A stretch of 64,000 nucleotides of DNA from Spongiivirga citrea (GCF_010671565.1 NZ_JAABOQ010000002.1:186001-250000); one strand, 5' to 3'; positions 16,892 to 26,078 are shown, counted from the stretch's first letter. Notes: generated from the letters alone by a model not told the origin. Numbers and translations are program-made.

Positions 16892-17959
16892 TTAATTTCG
16901 ATAAAAAGCGAAGGCCTCAGTAATTTGATCATTGCTAACTGAAACATCGAGAATATGCTTTCCGATATCACTAAGTAATACAAAATTGATATTTCCGAAT
17001 GAATTCTTCTTATCGTGAATTAAAAGTTGATTAATTTTATCTAAATCTTCATCAGAAAAATCTACTTTACTATAAAGAGAAAAGACCTCCTTTTTTATTT
17101 CTTTTAGTTTATCTAAAGAAAAATCAAATAGCTGGTGCGATAAGTGTCCAGCCAATATCATACCAATACCAATGGCCTCGCCATGCAACAAAATAGGTTT
17201 CTCAGGATGAGTTAAACAATAAGATTCAATCGCATGACCCAGTGTGTGACCAAAATTCAATGTTTTACGTAATCCGTTTTCACGAGCATCTTCTAAAACC
17301 ACATCATTTTTAATGGTAACTGATCTAAGAATAATATCTTCAAGTGCTTCTAAAGACTTTTCTTTTATGTTTTTAACCATCTTCCAATCATCATTACTAG
17401 TGATTAGAGCGTGTTTCAAAATTTCGGCATAACCAGAAAACAGTTGATCTTTTGCTAGAGTATTTAGATAGTACGAATCCACGATCACCATTTCGCCTTC
17501 ATTAAATACTCCAACTTGGTTTTTTAAATTCCCTAGATCAATTCCAGTTTTACCACCAACGGATGCGTCGACCATAGACAATAGTGTGGTAGGCACATTT
17601 ACAAACTCAATTCCACGTTTAAAAGTAGATGCTATAAATCCTCCGATATCAGTTATTACGCCACCACCCAGGTTAATCATTAGACTTTTTCGATCCCCAT
17701 TTAGTTCTGATAACGCATTCCAAACACCAGCACAGGTTTCGATAGTTTTATGAATTTCGCCTGATTCGATCTCAATAATTTCAATAGTAACTTTTGTTTC
17801 AATTTGACTAAGAAAATAAGGCAGACAGTGCTCGTGTGTATTTTCATCAACTAAAACAAAAATGATTGAAAATGGATTTTTAGAAAGAAATGTATTGAGT
17901 TTTTGGTAACCAATTTCACCAAAATAAATGTCGCTATTGTTCGATTTTAAGTGCTGCAT
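16892..17959 (-). CDS. aroB: 3-dehydroquinate synthase AroB
   Basis: Second enzyme of the shikimate pathway, converting DAHP to 3-dehydroquinate with NAD and a divalent metal. I choose the ATG at 17959 (MQHLKSNNSDIYFGE), giving 355 residues, the normal family length; the frame extends upstream to 18022 but that part is not homologous in character. Motifs: GGGVITDIGGF (98-108) for NAD binding, DASVGGKTGID (131-141), and NFGHTLGHAIE for zinc. Shikimate supplies chorismate, the precursor of the menaquinone genes found later in the window. Divergent from the proline dehydrogenase gene. Confidence 0.97.
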   Translation of the reverse strand: MQHLKSNNSDIYFGEIGYQKLNTFLSKNPFSIIFVLVDENTHEHCLPYFLSQIETKVTIEIIEIESGEIHKTIETCAGVWNALSELNGDRKSLMINLGGGVITDIGGFIASTFKRGIEFVNVPTTLLSMVDASVGGKTGIDLGNLKNQVGVFNEGEMVIVDSYYLNTLAKDQLFSGYAEILKHALITSNDDWKMVKNIKEKSLEALEDIILRSVTIKNDVVLEDARENGLRKTLNFGHTLGHAIESYCLTHPEKPILLHGEAIGIGMILAGHLSHQLFDFSLDKLKEIKKEVFSLYSKVDFSDEDLDKINQLLIHDKKNSFGNINFVLLSDIGKHILDVSVSNDQITEAFAFYRN

Positions 17960-18023
17960 ATAGCTTGCTTTGTAAGGCCGAAAATTAAGCAGAAAATGGG
18001 AAATAGAATAGCGCCTATTCAAT

Positions 18024-18031
18024 TATATTTG
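18024..18031 (+). promoter_or_regulatory. Candidate -7 box for the proline dehydrogenase gene
   Basis: TATATTTG fits the flavobacterial TAnnTTTG box exactly and ends 18 bases before the ATG. No clear TTG element at the proper distance upstream. Confidence 0.35.
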
Positions 18032-18049
18032 TAATATTTTTCACCTGTA

Positions 18050-19225
18050 ATGATAGCATCAAACATTTTTGAAAACACGAAAAATGCTTTCGCATTAAAA
18101 TCGGATAGCGAGCTAGAACGTGCCTATTTCTTATTTAAATTAATAGGAAACGAACCGCTGGTTAAGATAGGAACTGCAGTTACCAATTTTGCCTTAAAGG
18201 CCCATTTGCCAGTTGAAGGCTTGATTCGAGCAACAGTTTTTGACCATTTTTGTGGTGGTGTAAACGAGTCTGACTGTCTTCCAAAAATTGATAGAATGTA
18301 TACCAAAGGCATTCAAACGATCTTAGACTACTCCGTTGAAGGAAAAGAAAATGAAGAAGATTTTGATGCAGCGATGAATAAGAAGATCTCTTTGATCGAC
18401 TTTGCTAATAATAAGGAGGAAATCCCATTTGCTGTTATGAAGCCCACAGCGCTAGGTCGCTTTGAAATCTGGCAGAAAGTCACAGAGAAGGTTGATTTGA
18501 CTGCAGAAGAACAGGCAGAATGGGAGCGTACCCAAAAACGAATAGATGCTATTTGTAAAGCAGCTCATAATGCTAATGTTGGCTTGTTAATTGATGCTGA
18601 GGAAAGCTGGATGCAGGATGCGAGTGATGATTTGGTTGAGGAAATGATGCGTCGCTATAACAAAAACAGCTGTATTATTTACAATACCCTACAATGCTAT
18701 CGCTGGGATCGGCTGGACTATATGAAGCAGTTACATCAGAAAGGACAAGCCGAAGGTTTTATTGTAGGAATGAAAATTGTTCGTGGGGCCTATATGGAAA
18801 AGGAGAATGATCGAGCCGAGGAAAAAGGGTATGCTACACCAATTTGTAAAGATAAAGCAACGACAGATAAGAATTTTAATAGCTGCATGCGTTATATTTT
18901 AGATAACCTATCTGAAATTTCATTGTTTGTAGGTACACACAATGAGGAGAGTACATTGTTGTGTTTGCAATTAATGGAAGAACTGAATATTGAAAAGAAC
19001 GTCCATAGTGTTTGGTTTGGTCAGTTATATGGCATGAGTGATCAAATTACCTATAACCTAGCGCAAGAAGGGTATAATACCATTAAATTAATTCCATTTG
19101 GTCCGGTTAAGGAAGTAATGCCTTACTTAATAAGACGAGCAGAGGAAAACACATCTGTTGCTGGGCAAACTAGTCGTGAATTAGAATTGCTGAAAAATGA
19201 ACGTAAGCGAAGGAAGTTAGATTAG
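18050..19225 (+). CDS. Proline dehydrogenase
   Basis: FAD-dependent oxidation of L-proline to pyrroline-5-carboxylate, feeding electrons to the quinone pool. The 391-residue protein corresponds to the PRODH barrel of PutA without the DNA-binding or P5C dehydrogenase parts. Signatures: IDAEESWMQD (about 183-192), NTLQCYRWDRLDYM, KIVRGAYMEKENDRAEEKGY (about 243-262) and HNEESTLL, with RRAEENTS near the C-terminus for substrate carboxylate binding. It ends 4 bases inside the convergent GNAT gene. Confidence 0.95.
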   Translation: MIASNIFENTKNAFALKSDSELERAYFLFKLIGNEPLVKIGTAVTNFALKAHLPVEGLIRATVFDHFCGGVNESDCLPKIDRMYTKGIQTILDYSVEGKENEEDFDAAMNKKISLIDFANNKEEIPFAVMKPTALGRFEIWQKVTEKVDLTAEEQAEWERTQKRIDAICKAAHNANVGLLIDAEESWMQDASDDLVEEMMRRYNKNSCIIYNTLQCYRWDRLDYMKQLHQKGQAEGFIVGMKIVRGAYMEKENDRAEEKGYATPICKDKATTDKNFNSCMRYILDNLSEISLFVGTHNEESTLLCLQLMEELNIEKNVHSVWFGQLYGMSDQITYNLAQEGYNTIKLIPFGPVKEVMPYLIRRAEENTSVAGQTSRELELLKNERKRRKLD

Positions 19226-19776
19226 CTTCTGGCGCTCCATTCACTTTTCAAGATCCCATAACAACACGAACTGCGTTTAAATCCATTTTTTACATAGACA
19301 CACTCTCTAAGAATACCTTCGAGTTGAGCTCCTAACTTTTGGACAGCTTTACGCGATCGAATATTTCGTTCGTCAATGCGGAATTCTACTTTTTCAAATT
19401 CAAGTTGATTAAACGCATGGTTTAACATCAGGTGCTTTACATGGGTATTTAATCCGGTGCCTTGAACTGCTGGTGCAATCCATGTCCAACCGATATGAAG
19501 TACTTTGTTGCCAGTATCAATAAGCCCAAAGCGTGTGCAACCAACAATTTCATTTGTTCGTTTGTCCTCTATCACAAAAGGAATAGATGTGCCGATTGCT
19601 CTTTGTTGAATAGCTGCATCCAAATAGCTCGTTAATTTCTCAGGTATTGAAATATCAGACGGTCCGTATTCATAAAGATCAAGCTGCTTGGCGATTGGCC
19701 AAAGTAACGCAAAATGAGGTTCACTTAAAGGAATAAGTTTAGCTACAGCGTCTTCTAAAATTTCAAACGCATTCAT
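19222..19776 (-). CDS. GNAT-family N-acetyltransferase (RimJ/RimL-like)
   Basis: 184 residues. The acetyl-CoA-binding region reads WTWIAPAVQGTGLNTHVKHLML (about 98-119), the Q/RxxGxG/A loop being modified to QGTGLN, and FRIDERNIRSRKAVQKLGAQ (about 137-156) is the classic RimJ/RimL 'N-x-x-S-x-x-x-x-x-x-LG' segment. It probably acetylates a small molecule or protein N-terminus. Its start overlaps the end of the upstream alpha/beta hydrolase gene by 4 bases (translational coupling), and its end overlaps the convergent proline dehydrogenase gene by 4 bases. Confidence 0.88.
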   Translation of the reverse strand: MNAFEILEDAVAKLIPLSEPHFALLWPIAKQLDLYEYGPSDISIPEKLTSYLDAAIQQRAIGTSIPFVIEDKRTNEIVGCTRFGLIDTGNKVLHIGWTWIAPAVQGTGLNTHVKHLMLNHAFNQLEFEKVEFRIDERNIRSRKAVQKLGAQLEGILRECVYVKNGFKRSSCCYGILKSEWSARS

Positions 19777-20411
19777 AGTACTGTTTGAAGTAGTTCTTTT
19801 TTCAGTTCATGTTTCCCATCAAAAATAGTGTAGCTAATGCGATCACCAAAAAGTAAATCACCCTTTTCCTTTTCAGTTTTAAGCCGACTTGCGGTTAACC
19901 ATTCATCTTTATCACCAACAATACTATGAACTTTAGTATTATTCTCATTCAAAAACGCCATATCATCTTTCGTGATTTCATGTGGAATGCTACCAGCAAA
20001 TATCACCAACTTATCGCATTTGATTTTGTTATGTACGATCCATCTGCAGGCAATAGAAACTCCCTGAGAATAACCTAATACAATTAGATTGACATCTTCA
20101 GGAATTTGTTCAGTCTCGAAAACTTGCTGAGTATATGTCAAAACATTTTTTAGTGCTGTAGCAGTATCTTCTTTTGTTAACCAACTCGCCCCAACATGTT
20201 TGTATTCGCCATTTAAATAATATTTCGATGGTGCCTGAAGTGCGATAATATAGTTTTCATCCGCATCCAAATCTTTGAAATATTTCATGAAATAGCGACT
20301 TAAATAGCCAATACCGTGAAATACAACCCAGACGTTTTTTGTTCTTGGCCCTAGTGCATTTAAGGTGGAATAGGAGTTACTGGTGGTATATGTTATTTGT
20401 TTTTCTTGCAT
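19773..20411 (-). CDS. Alpha/beta hydrolase, phospholipase/carboxylesterase-like
   Basis: 212 residues of the small carboxylesterase/YpfH type. The nucleophile elbow GYSQG is at about 118-122 (Ser120), the oxyanion strand VVFHGIGY at about 29-36; Asp of VGDKDEW and His of DGKHEL close the triad near the C-terminus. No signal peptide, so it acts in the cytoplasm. It overlaps the following GNAT gene by 4 bases. A short-chain ester or thioester substrate is likely, but nothing in the sequence names it. Confidence 0.88.
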   Translation of the reverse strand: MQEKQITYTTSNSYSTLNALGPRTKNVWVVFHGIGYLSRYFMKYFKDLDADENYIIALQAPSKYYLNGEYKHVGASWLTKEDTATALKNVLTYTQQVFETEQIPEDVNLIVLGYSQGVSIACRWIVHNKIKCDKLVIFAGSIPHEITKDDMAFLNENNTKVHSIVGDKDEWLTASRLKTEKEKGDLLFGDRISYTIFDGKHELKKELLQTVL

Positions 20412-20470
20412 TAAGGAGATATTAGTATTTAAATTAGAGTATAGAGATCTTATTTGGGACTCAAGTTATC

Positions 20471-21106
20471 TTATTGAATTAAAATTTTGTGGCTACTACC
20501 ATCCCACAAATGACCATAATATTTTGAGAACTCTCCCAGCATCATTTCATAAGGGAGATCATTAAATTCGCCATATTCATGTTCGTACACCATAAACTTA
20601 CTTCCATCTTTAGAAAATTGCTGAAAAACAGCATCGTTTTCCCCATCAAAATCTAATACACCTACATTTAGTTTCTTACACAGTTCTTTATTGAAGGCTG
20701 GTGTTAATTTAATCCATTTGTTATTAAGCCAAACAACTGTACAGCCATGAAAAACCATTAAATCACTTTTGGTAAGCTCAACAAATTTACCAACAGCAAT
20801 ATGATTTCTCACATTTCCGAAATGCAGTTTGGCGGGAATATTTTTAGCTCTTAAAACCGCAGCCAATAAGACAGCTTTTTCAATACAATATGCAGTTTTT
20901 TTGTTGAGTACGGCGCTTGCTTTCATTCCGCTTGGAGAAAGGTCAAGTTCGTAGGGATTGTAATAAAAGTCATCGCGAACAGCAGTGAATAGGCTCTTCA
21001 CCTGTTCAACTGTATCTGTTATGCCATTAGTAACTCTCTGCGTATAATTTTGAATGTCATCATTATCGCTGTCAATATAAAATGTAGGTTGTATGTATTG
21101 TTCCAT
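20471..21106 (-). CDS. Transglutaminase-like cysteine protease-fold protein
   Basis: 211 residues with a transglutaminase core: the nucleophile segment KTAYCIEKAVLLAAVLRAKN (about 68-87, Cys72), followed by an NHIAVGKF strand and the FHGCTVVWLNNKWIKLTPAF segment (about 124-143) that carries the His and a Thr/Pro where the acidic residue often is. No signal peptide. Bacterial members act as peptidases or amide-processing enzymes; here the function is unknown. It is 10 bases from the upstream alpha/beta hydrolase gene and 59 bases from the downstream one, all on the minus strand. Confidence 0.85.
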   Translation of the reverse strand: MEQYIQPTFYIDSDNDDIQNYTQRVTNGITDTVEQVKSLFTAVRDDFYYNPYELDLSPSGMKASAVLNKKTAYCIEKAVLLAAVLRAKNIPAKLHFGNVRNHIAVGKFVELTKSDLMVFHGCTVVWLNNKWIKLTPAFNKELCKKLNVGVLDFDGENDAVFQQFSKDGSKFMVYEHEYGEFNDLPYEMMLGEFSKYYGHLWDGSSHKILIQ

Positions 21107-21116
21107 TCTTAATCAA

Positions 21117-21968
21117 TTAATTCAAATTAAACCATGCACTAACAATTGGCCATAGTAATTGCTTATGCTTGCTTCTAAAGAAATCGTTATGCCCTAATTT
21201 TTTAATGCCAAGTTCTTTTACTTCCAAATGCTTTCTAGTGATATCTGCGTTGACAAATACCTGTTTAGCTAAGGCATCAACTGTTTTTTTAGGAGCAAAA
21301 TTATCATCATCAATGCTAATCATTAACATTGGTTGTGTGATTTTGTCATAATGATTGCTTTGAAATTTTTCAGCCAATCCTAACACGGATTTTTTACTTA
21401 ACAACAGCGTTCGCCAGTCGTATGCAACTTGCTTTGGTAATGCTTCGCCCAACCCTACATATTTAGAAGGGAAGTATCCAAATATAGGCGTCAGAAAACC
21501 AACTATAAGTCCGAATCCGATAAGTATGAGCAACTGCATATGGGACGGGAAATTTTTAAAATAGCCAAATTGAGAGCCGATAAATAAAAACTTATCATAT
21601 GACTTATATGCTTCACTTAAACCAATACTGTTTCCGCCAAAGCTATGCCCAATTAGATATTGTTTATTATTAGTATGCTTGTTCTTAACATGTCTTGTTA
21701 TGGCCATAAAATCATAGTTGGTCCACTCAAAATAACCAGCATTTGTTTCATTTAAAGCGGTTGTTTTAGATAAAGCAATACCCCTATAATCAAAAGTGTA
21801 CGTATCACATCCTTGTTCTGCCAACCATATTGCTAGCTTATAAAAAAAGTGCTGCGGTAAACCAACACCTCCTGCAATTACAATAGTTTTACCAGAAGGG
21901 TTTTTCGGTTTAAAGTAGGTCGTGGTAATTTGCTGATCATCAGCAGTTGTAATAGAAACTTGCCGCAT
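21117..21968 (-). CDS. Alpha/beta hydrolase
   Basis: 283 residues with the hydrolase fold: an oxyanion strand IVIAGGVGLPQHFF (about 30-43), the strand DTYTFDYRGIALS (about 55-67), a nucleophile elbow GHSFGG (about 108-113) and a C-terminal GHNDFF whose His completes the triad. A hydrophobic segment at about 148-165 (LLILIGFGLIVGFLTPIFGY) may be a lid or membrane-associating helix. The length and layout match the YheT/serine-aminopeptidase-like group. First in a minus-strand run of four genes ending at aroB's neighbour proline dehydrogenase. Confidence 0.85.
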   Translation of the reverse strand: MRQVSITTADDQQITTTYFKPKNPSGKTIVIAGGVGLPQHFFYKLAIWLAEQGCDTYTFDYRGIALSKTTALNETNAGYFEWTNYDFMAITRHVKNKHTNNKQYLIGHSFGGNSIGLSEAYKSYDKFLFIGSQFGYFKNFPSHMQLLILIGFGLIVGFLTPIFGYFPSKYVGLGEALPKQVAYDWRTLLLSKKSVLGLAEKFQSNHYDKITQPMLMISIDDDNFAPKKTVDALAKQVFVNADITRKHLEVKELGIKKLGHNDFFRSKHKQLLWPIVSAWFNLN

Positions 21969-22010
21969 TATTTTTTAATTGGTTTTTAAAATCATATTTT
22001 TCGCAGATCG

Positions 22011-22068
22011 GAAGGCGAGCCCCGGTGTGTTGTATATACCAATAACACGTTTTACACCGGGAGCCTTC
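22011..22068. terminator. Long hairpin between TetR and hydrolase genes
   Basis: GAAGGC-GAGC-CCCGGTGT (22011-22028) pairs with ACACCGGG-A-GCCTTC (22054-22068) through a 25-base loop, with a small internal bulge. It lies 4 bases beyond the TetR gene stop codon (minus strand). It is much more G+C-rich than its surroundings, and a short A-rich stretch follows on the plus-strand left side, so it is plausibly the TetR terminator. Confidence 0.55.
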
Positions 22069-22071
22069 ACT

Positions 22072-22635
22072 TTAAAGTTTGTTGATCAATTTTCTCATTC
22101 TTTTTATTGCATTGAACAAGTAACGCTGATCTTGGTATACCTTCATTAATAAAATCCCACCTTCAATATCTTGTACAATCTGTTCTGCTAATTCCTTTGC
22201 TTCATTTTTATCATAGTTTACTTCCAACAGGGCGATTAGACCATTGATAAAACAATCAAAGAACTTTGCCACTTCATCAAAATAAATGGGATTGTAGTAA
22301 GCCGCTTCGAGAGCAGTGTTGGCCATAACACAACCCTCATGCCGATTTGTAAATAGTTTTCCCAGAAGGTGTTCTATGCCCTTGAGTTTTTCTGAAATCG
22401 AAAATTGAGAATTGGATAAAACTTTATTTAAGTTATAAGAGAAATAACTATTTGTAGTAGCTAAGACTTCTTTTACGAGCGCATCTTTACTATCAAAGTA
22501 GTAGTAGAAATGGGATTTTTGTATTTCGCATTCCTTCGCAAGATCGGCCATACTGGTGTTGGCAATTCCTCTTTTTCGAATAAGGGGGATTACTTTATTT
22601 AGAACAGCCTCTTTGCTTGTTTTTACTTTTGGCAT
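22072..22635 (-). CDS. TetR/AcrR-family transcriptional regulator
   Basis: 187 residues with the TetR_N helix-turn-helix at about 8-54: GIANTSMADLAKECEIQKSHFYYYFDSKDALVKE, followed by an all-helical ligand-binding domain of no recognised class (HEGCVMANTALEA resembles the AcrR group that senses small hydrophobic compounds). It is divergent from the thioesterase/menF/menD genes across 95 bases. By position it could regulate itself and possibly those genes. A palindrome GAACGTTC lies just before its start codon. Confidence 0.92.
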   Translation of the reverse strand: MPKVKTSKEAVLNKVIPLIRKRGIANTSMADLAKECEIQKSHFYYYFDSKDALVKEVLATTNSYFSYNLNKVLSNSQFSISEKLKGIEHLLGKLFTNRHEGCVMANTALEAAYYNPIYFDEVAKFFDCFINGLIALLEVNYDKNEAKELAEQIVQDIEGGILLMKVYQDQRYLFNAIKRMRKLINKL

Positions 22636-22637
22636 TT

Positions 22638-22655
22638 TATTGAACGTTCGTTAAA
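22638..22655. promoter_or_regulatory. Candidate TetR operator
   Basis: TATTGAACGTTCGTTAAA contains the perfect 8-base palindrome GAACGTTC, 7 bases upstream of the TetR start codon. TetR-family operators with this AACG/CGTT core are common next to such regulators. Autoregulation is an inference. Confidence 0.5.
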
Positions 22656-22704
22656 ATAAATTCAAATATACTATTTTTGAAATATAGAATCAGCTTCAAT
22701 GTGT

Positions 22705-22712
22705 TAATTTTG
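22705..22712 (+). promoter_or_regulatory. Candidate -7 box for the thioesterase/menF transcript
   Basis: TAATTTTG fits TAnnTTTG exactly and lies 18 bases before the TTG start of the thioesterase gene. No strong upstream TTG at about 20 bases. Confidence 0.35.
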
Positions 22713-22730
22713 TAGCGTAAAAATCAAGAT

Positions 22731-23147
22731 TTGGATAAACAGAAAATATTAGAAGCCGTTAATGCCGTATCGCCAGGTACTTTAATGGAAACCTTAGAAA
22801 TTACTTATACTGATGTCGGCGATAATTTCATGACAGCAAGCATGCCCGTTACATCAAAAGTACATCAACCAGATGGGGTATTAAATGGTGGGGCGACAGT
22901 CGCTTTGGCCGAATCTTTAGGTGGTGCTGCATCGCATGTTTTTGTTGACACTTCCAAATATCTTGTAAGGGGAGTCGAGATTGCTGCAAATCATTTAAAG
23001 AGTGTTCGATCTGGCCATGTGCATGCTAAAGCCGTATTACTTCATAAAGGCAGAACCCTACAACTTTGGGACATAAAAGTAACCGATGATGAAGGGAATC
23101 TTATATCTGTTGTGAAGCTTACCAATATATTATTACCGAAGTCGTAG
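22731..23147 (+). CDS. PaaI-type hotdog thioesterase, likely DHNA-CoA thioesterase
   Basis: 138 residues of the PaaI/YdiI hotdog family: VHQPDGVLNGGATVALAESLGGAASH (about 44-69, with the HGG-equivalent NGG and the catalytic Glu/Asp in ALAESLG), and VRSGHVHAKAVLLHKGRTLQLWDI. The start is TTG at 22731; the only early ATG (22785) would remove the first strand. It is one base from menF. In E. coli a homologue (YdiI/MenI) hydrolyses 1,4-dihydroxy-2-naphthoyl-CoA to the free acid; the location at the head of a menF-menD cluster supports the same role here. The enzyme class is clear, the substrate is inferred. Confidence 0.85.
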   Translation: MDKQKILEAVNAVSPGTLMETLEITYTDVGDNFMTASMPVTSKVHQPDGVLNGGATVALAESLGGAASHVFVDTSKYLVRGVEIAANHLKSVRSGHVHAKAVLLHKGRTLQLWDIKVTDDEGNLISVVKLTNILLPKS

Positions 23148-23148
23148 T

Positions 23149-24216
23149 ATGGCGGACACTACTGTTTTCTTTCAACAGCTAAGAACTCATTATAAGTCAA
23201 AGCTTCCCTTTGTAGCATACCGGAAGCCAGTTTCAAATACTATAAAAGGTCTACTGCAAGAGAACGATCAATTATTTCATTCGGAATCTATTAGTCGTTC
23301 GGGTTTTGTTTTTTGCTCATTTTCCGGAGATCAAAAAATCTTAATTCCAAAAGATTTATCGACTTCACTGTCTGTTGATTTTCAATCTAAAAAAGTAGAT
23401 TCATTATCAAATTCAACAACGGTAAAAGCGGAGGCAGTTACTAAAGATTTGCACATCCAACTAGTGCAAAATGGTATTTCTGCGATTTCAAAAAATGAAC
23501 TGGTTAAGGTTGTTTTGTCTCGCAAGCAATCAGTAGATATAGGATCAAGCGATCCTATCAGTTTATTTCAAAATTTGTTAAACACCTATGCAAATGCATT
23601 TTGTTATTTATGGTATCACCCTAAAGTTGGTATGTGGCTTGGAGCTTCACCTGAAACCTTTATAAAATATAAGAAGGGCGAGTTTACAACAATGTCTTTG
23701 GCAGGAACAAAGCCAATAATACAGGGGAAAGATATCGAATGGGATGCAAAGGAAGAATACGAGCAGCAATTAGTGACTGATTATATAACTCAACAATTAA
23801 AGACGGTTTGTACTAGTAATGTGGAGATTAAAACAGATGGTGTACACACTATAAAAGCAGGAAATGTAGGCCATTTGAAAACAACTATTTCTTTGCAATT
23901 AACAGATAAAAAATATCTAGAGCCAATTATTGAAGCTTTGCATCCAACACCTGCAGTCGCTGGCTTTCCTACTTTAAAAGCCATTGAATTTATAGAAAAG
24001 AATGAAGGGTATGACCGTAGTTTTTATACTGGTTATTTAGGAGAAATTGAAGAAGATAGACTTTCATTTTTTGTCAATTTACGCTGTATGCAACTACAAG
24101 ATCAGCATGCCATAATTTATGTCGGCGGCGGAATAACCGCTGGTAGTATTCCTGAAAAGGAGTGGGAAGAGACCGTGCATAAGTCTAAAACTATGGTGAA
24201 TATTCTTACTAATTAA
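23149..24216 (+). CDS. menF: Isochorismate synthase MenF
   Basis: First committed enzyme of menaquinone synthesis, isomerising chorismate to isochorismate with Mg2+. The 355-residue protein has only the chorismate-binding domain. Motifs: SPETFIKY (about 169-176), LAGTKP (about 184-189), AKEEYEQQLV (about 202-211), HPTPAVAGFP (about 264-273) and the C-terminal IYVGGGITAGSIPEKEWEET with the magnesium-binding Glu. It lacks a long N-terminal region found in enterobacterial enzymes. One base separates its start from the thioesterase stop. Confidence 0.93.
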   Translation: MADTTVFFQQLRTHYKSKLPFVAYRKPVSNTIKGLLQENDQLFHSESISRSGFVFCSFSGDQKILIPKDLSTSLSVDFQSKKVDSLSNSTTVKAEAVTKDLHIQLVQNGISAISKNELVKVVLSRKQSVDIGSSDPISLFQNLLNTYANAFCYLWYHPKVGMWLGASPETFIKYKKGEFTTMSLAGTKPIIQGKDIEWDAKEEYEQQLVTDYITQQLKTVCTSNVEIKTDGVHTIKAGNVGHLKTTISLQLTDKKYLEPIIEALHPTPAVAGFPTLKAIEFIEKNEGYDRSFYTGYLGEIEEDRLSFFVNLRCMQLQDQHAIIYVGGGITAGSIPEKEWEETVHKSKTMVNILTN

Positions 24217-24251
24217 TTCGATTAATGCTCGGAAAAATTTGAGGTATCGAG

Positions 24252-24259
24252 TATTTTTG
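24252..24259 (+). promoter_or_regulatory. Candidate -7 box before menD
   Basis: TATTTTTG fits TAnnTTTG exactly, 12 bases before the menD ATG. It may provide a second start inside the cluster. Confidence 0.3.
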
Positions 24260-24271
24260 TAGCACATTGCT

Positions 24272-25987
24272 ATGATGAACTATTCCAAAATTCCTTTAGC
24301 GCAAACAGTTGCGTATTTGTGTCAAGAAAAGGGCATTTCTCATATTGTTATTTCTCCTGGATCTCGCAATGCACCATTAACCATAAGCTTTACTGAAAAT
24401 CCGTTTTTTAATACGTATAGTATTGTTGATGAACGCTGCGCAGCGTTTTTTGCATTAGGAATGGCGCAGCAGTTACAAAAGCCAGTTGCACTTGTATGTA
24501 CTTCAGGTTCGGCTTTGCTCAATTATTATCCGGCAATAGCTGAGGCATTTTATAGCGATATTCCGTTAGTAGTGCTTAGTGCAGATCGTCCTATTGAACG
24601 CATTGATATTGGTGATGGGCAAACCATTAGACAGAAAAATGTATTTGAAAATCACATTTTATATTCTGCCAATTTGTATTCGGAGTTGGTTTTAGACAGC
24701 AATCCAGAATTAAAGAAATTAGCTCAAAAGCAATTTGAGTCTAAAAAACATAACGAGCAAGAAATTAATTATGCCTTAAATGCAGCTATTGAAAATAAAG
24801 GGCCAGTTCACATTAATGTTCCCTTTTATGAACCACTCTACGATCGAGTTCCAGAATTTTCAGTTTCACCAATTGTAATTAAGCCAAAATCAAAACCAAT
24901 TTTTTCTGAATCCGATCTTAAGGATTATAAAGAAGCATGGGTAGCTGCTAAGCGAAAAATAGTATTGGTTGGGGTGAATACACCTAATTCCGTAAAACAA
25001 CACTATCTCGATTTGTTGGCCAATGATGAATCAGTTATTGTATTGACTGAGACAACATCAAATATTTCGCACCCTCGCTTTTTCAATTGTATCGATCAAT
25101 TAATTGCACCACTTCAACAAGAAGAGTTTAAGGATTTACAACCGGATATCCTTTTGACATTTGGTGGGATGGTGGTATCCAAGAAAATAAAGGGCTTTTT
25201 AAGAGACTTTCAGCCAAAACACCATTGGCACGTTGATGAAAAGAAAGCGTTTAATACTTATTTCTGTTTAGACAAACATTTTGAAATTGATGTCAATACA
25301 TTTTTTGAGCACTTTTTAGATAACACTCAAAAGGCTAAGAGTCCTTATTTTGATTTTTGGCACAACATAAGAAACAACAGAAGACAAAAGCACAAGAAGT
25401 ATTTGAGTGAGATTGATTTTTCAGATTTAAAAGCCTTTGAAATGGTATTAAATAACATTCCGTCTGGAAACCAACTACAGCTTGGTAATAGCTCGACCAT
25501 ACGGTATACCCAGCTTTTCGATCTAAATTCTACTTTAAAAGTATTTTGTAATCGCGGAACGAGTGGAATAGAAGGTAGCACTTCAACGGCCATAGGAGCT
25601 GCTCTCATTAATCGGACACAAACGACGTTTATCACTGGCGATTTGAGTTTTTTCTACGATAGTAACGCTTTGTGGAATGATCATATTCCCACTACTTTTA
25701 GATTGATAATAATCAATAATGGAGGAGGAGGCATTTTTAGGATTCTTCCGGGGGATAAGGACAGTGAAAATTTTGACACCTATTTTGAAACAACACATTC
25801 GCATAAAGCTGAGAAGTTATGTGAAATGCATGATATAGAATATGACAGTGCTTCTAACGAAAAATCACTAGCAACTTCACTTGTCAATTTTCATAATGAA
25901 AGTAAGCGTGCTAAGTTGTTAGAGATATTTACCCCAAGATTAAAAAATGACACCATTTTACTGAATTATTTTAACCAGATAAAATAG
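24272..25987 (+). CDS. menD: SEPHCHC synthase MenD
   Basis: Thiamine-diphosphate-dependent enzyme that joins isochorismate and 2-oxoglutarate to SEPHCHC. 571 residues with the three TPP-enzyme domains: pyrimidine-binding (about 1-185, with HIVISPGSRNAPL and the catalytic Glu in YSIVDERCAAFFALG), central, and TPP-diphosphate-binding (about 405-571) with ITGDLSFFYDSNAL as the GD...N metal motif and NNGGGGIF. Two consecutive ATGs begin the frame at 24272. 55 bases behind menF. Confidence 0.96.
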   Translation: MMNYSKIPLAQTVAYLCQEKGISHIVISPGSRNAPLTISFTENPFFNTYSIVDERCAAFFALGMAQQLQKPVALVCTSGSALLNYYPAIAEAFYSDIPLVVLSADRPIERIDIGDGQTIRQKNVFENHILYSANLYSELVLDSNPELKKLAQKQFESKKHNEQEINYALNAAIENKGPVHINVPFYEPLYDRVPEFSVSPIVIKPKSKPIFSESDLKDYKEAWVAAKRKIVLVGVNTPNSVKQHYLDLLANDESVIVLTETTSNISHPRFFNCIDQLIAPLQQEEFKDLQPDILLTFGGMVVSKKIKGFLRDFQPKHHWHVDEKKAFNTYFCLDKHFEIDVNTFFEHFLDNTQKAKSPYFDFWHNIRNNRRQKHKKYLSEIDFSDLKAFEMVLNNIPSGNQLQLGNSSTIRYTQLFDLNSTLKVFCNRGTSGIEGSTSTAIGAALINRTQTTFITGDLSFFYDSNALWNDHIPTTFRLIIINNGGGGIFRILPGDKDSENFDTYFETTHSHKAEKLCEMHDIEYDSASNEKSLATSLVNFHNESKRAKLLEIFTPRLKNDTILLNYFNQIK

Positions 25988-26078
25988 TAATATTTTGAAC
26001 TTGGCACTTATTCATATCCATTTTCAAAAAAAAAGCTGACAAGTGTTAAAATTCCTTTATCTTTAAGGAGAAATTTAA

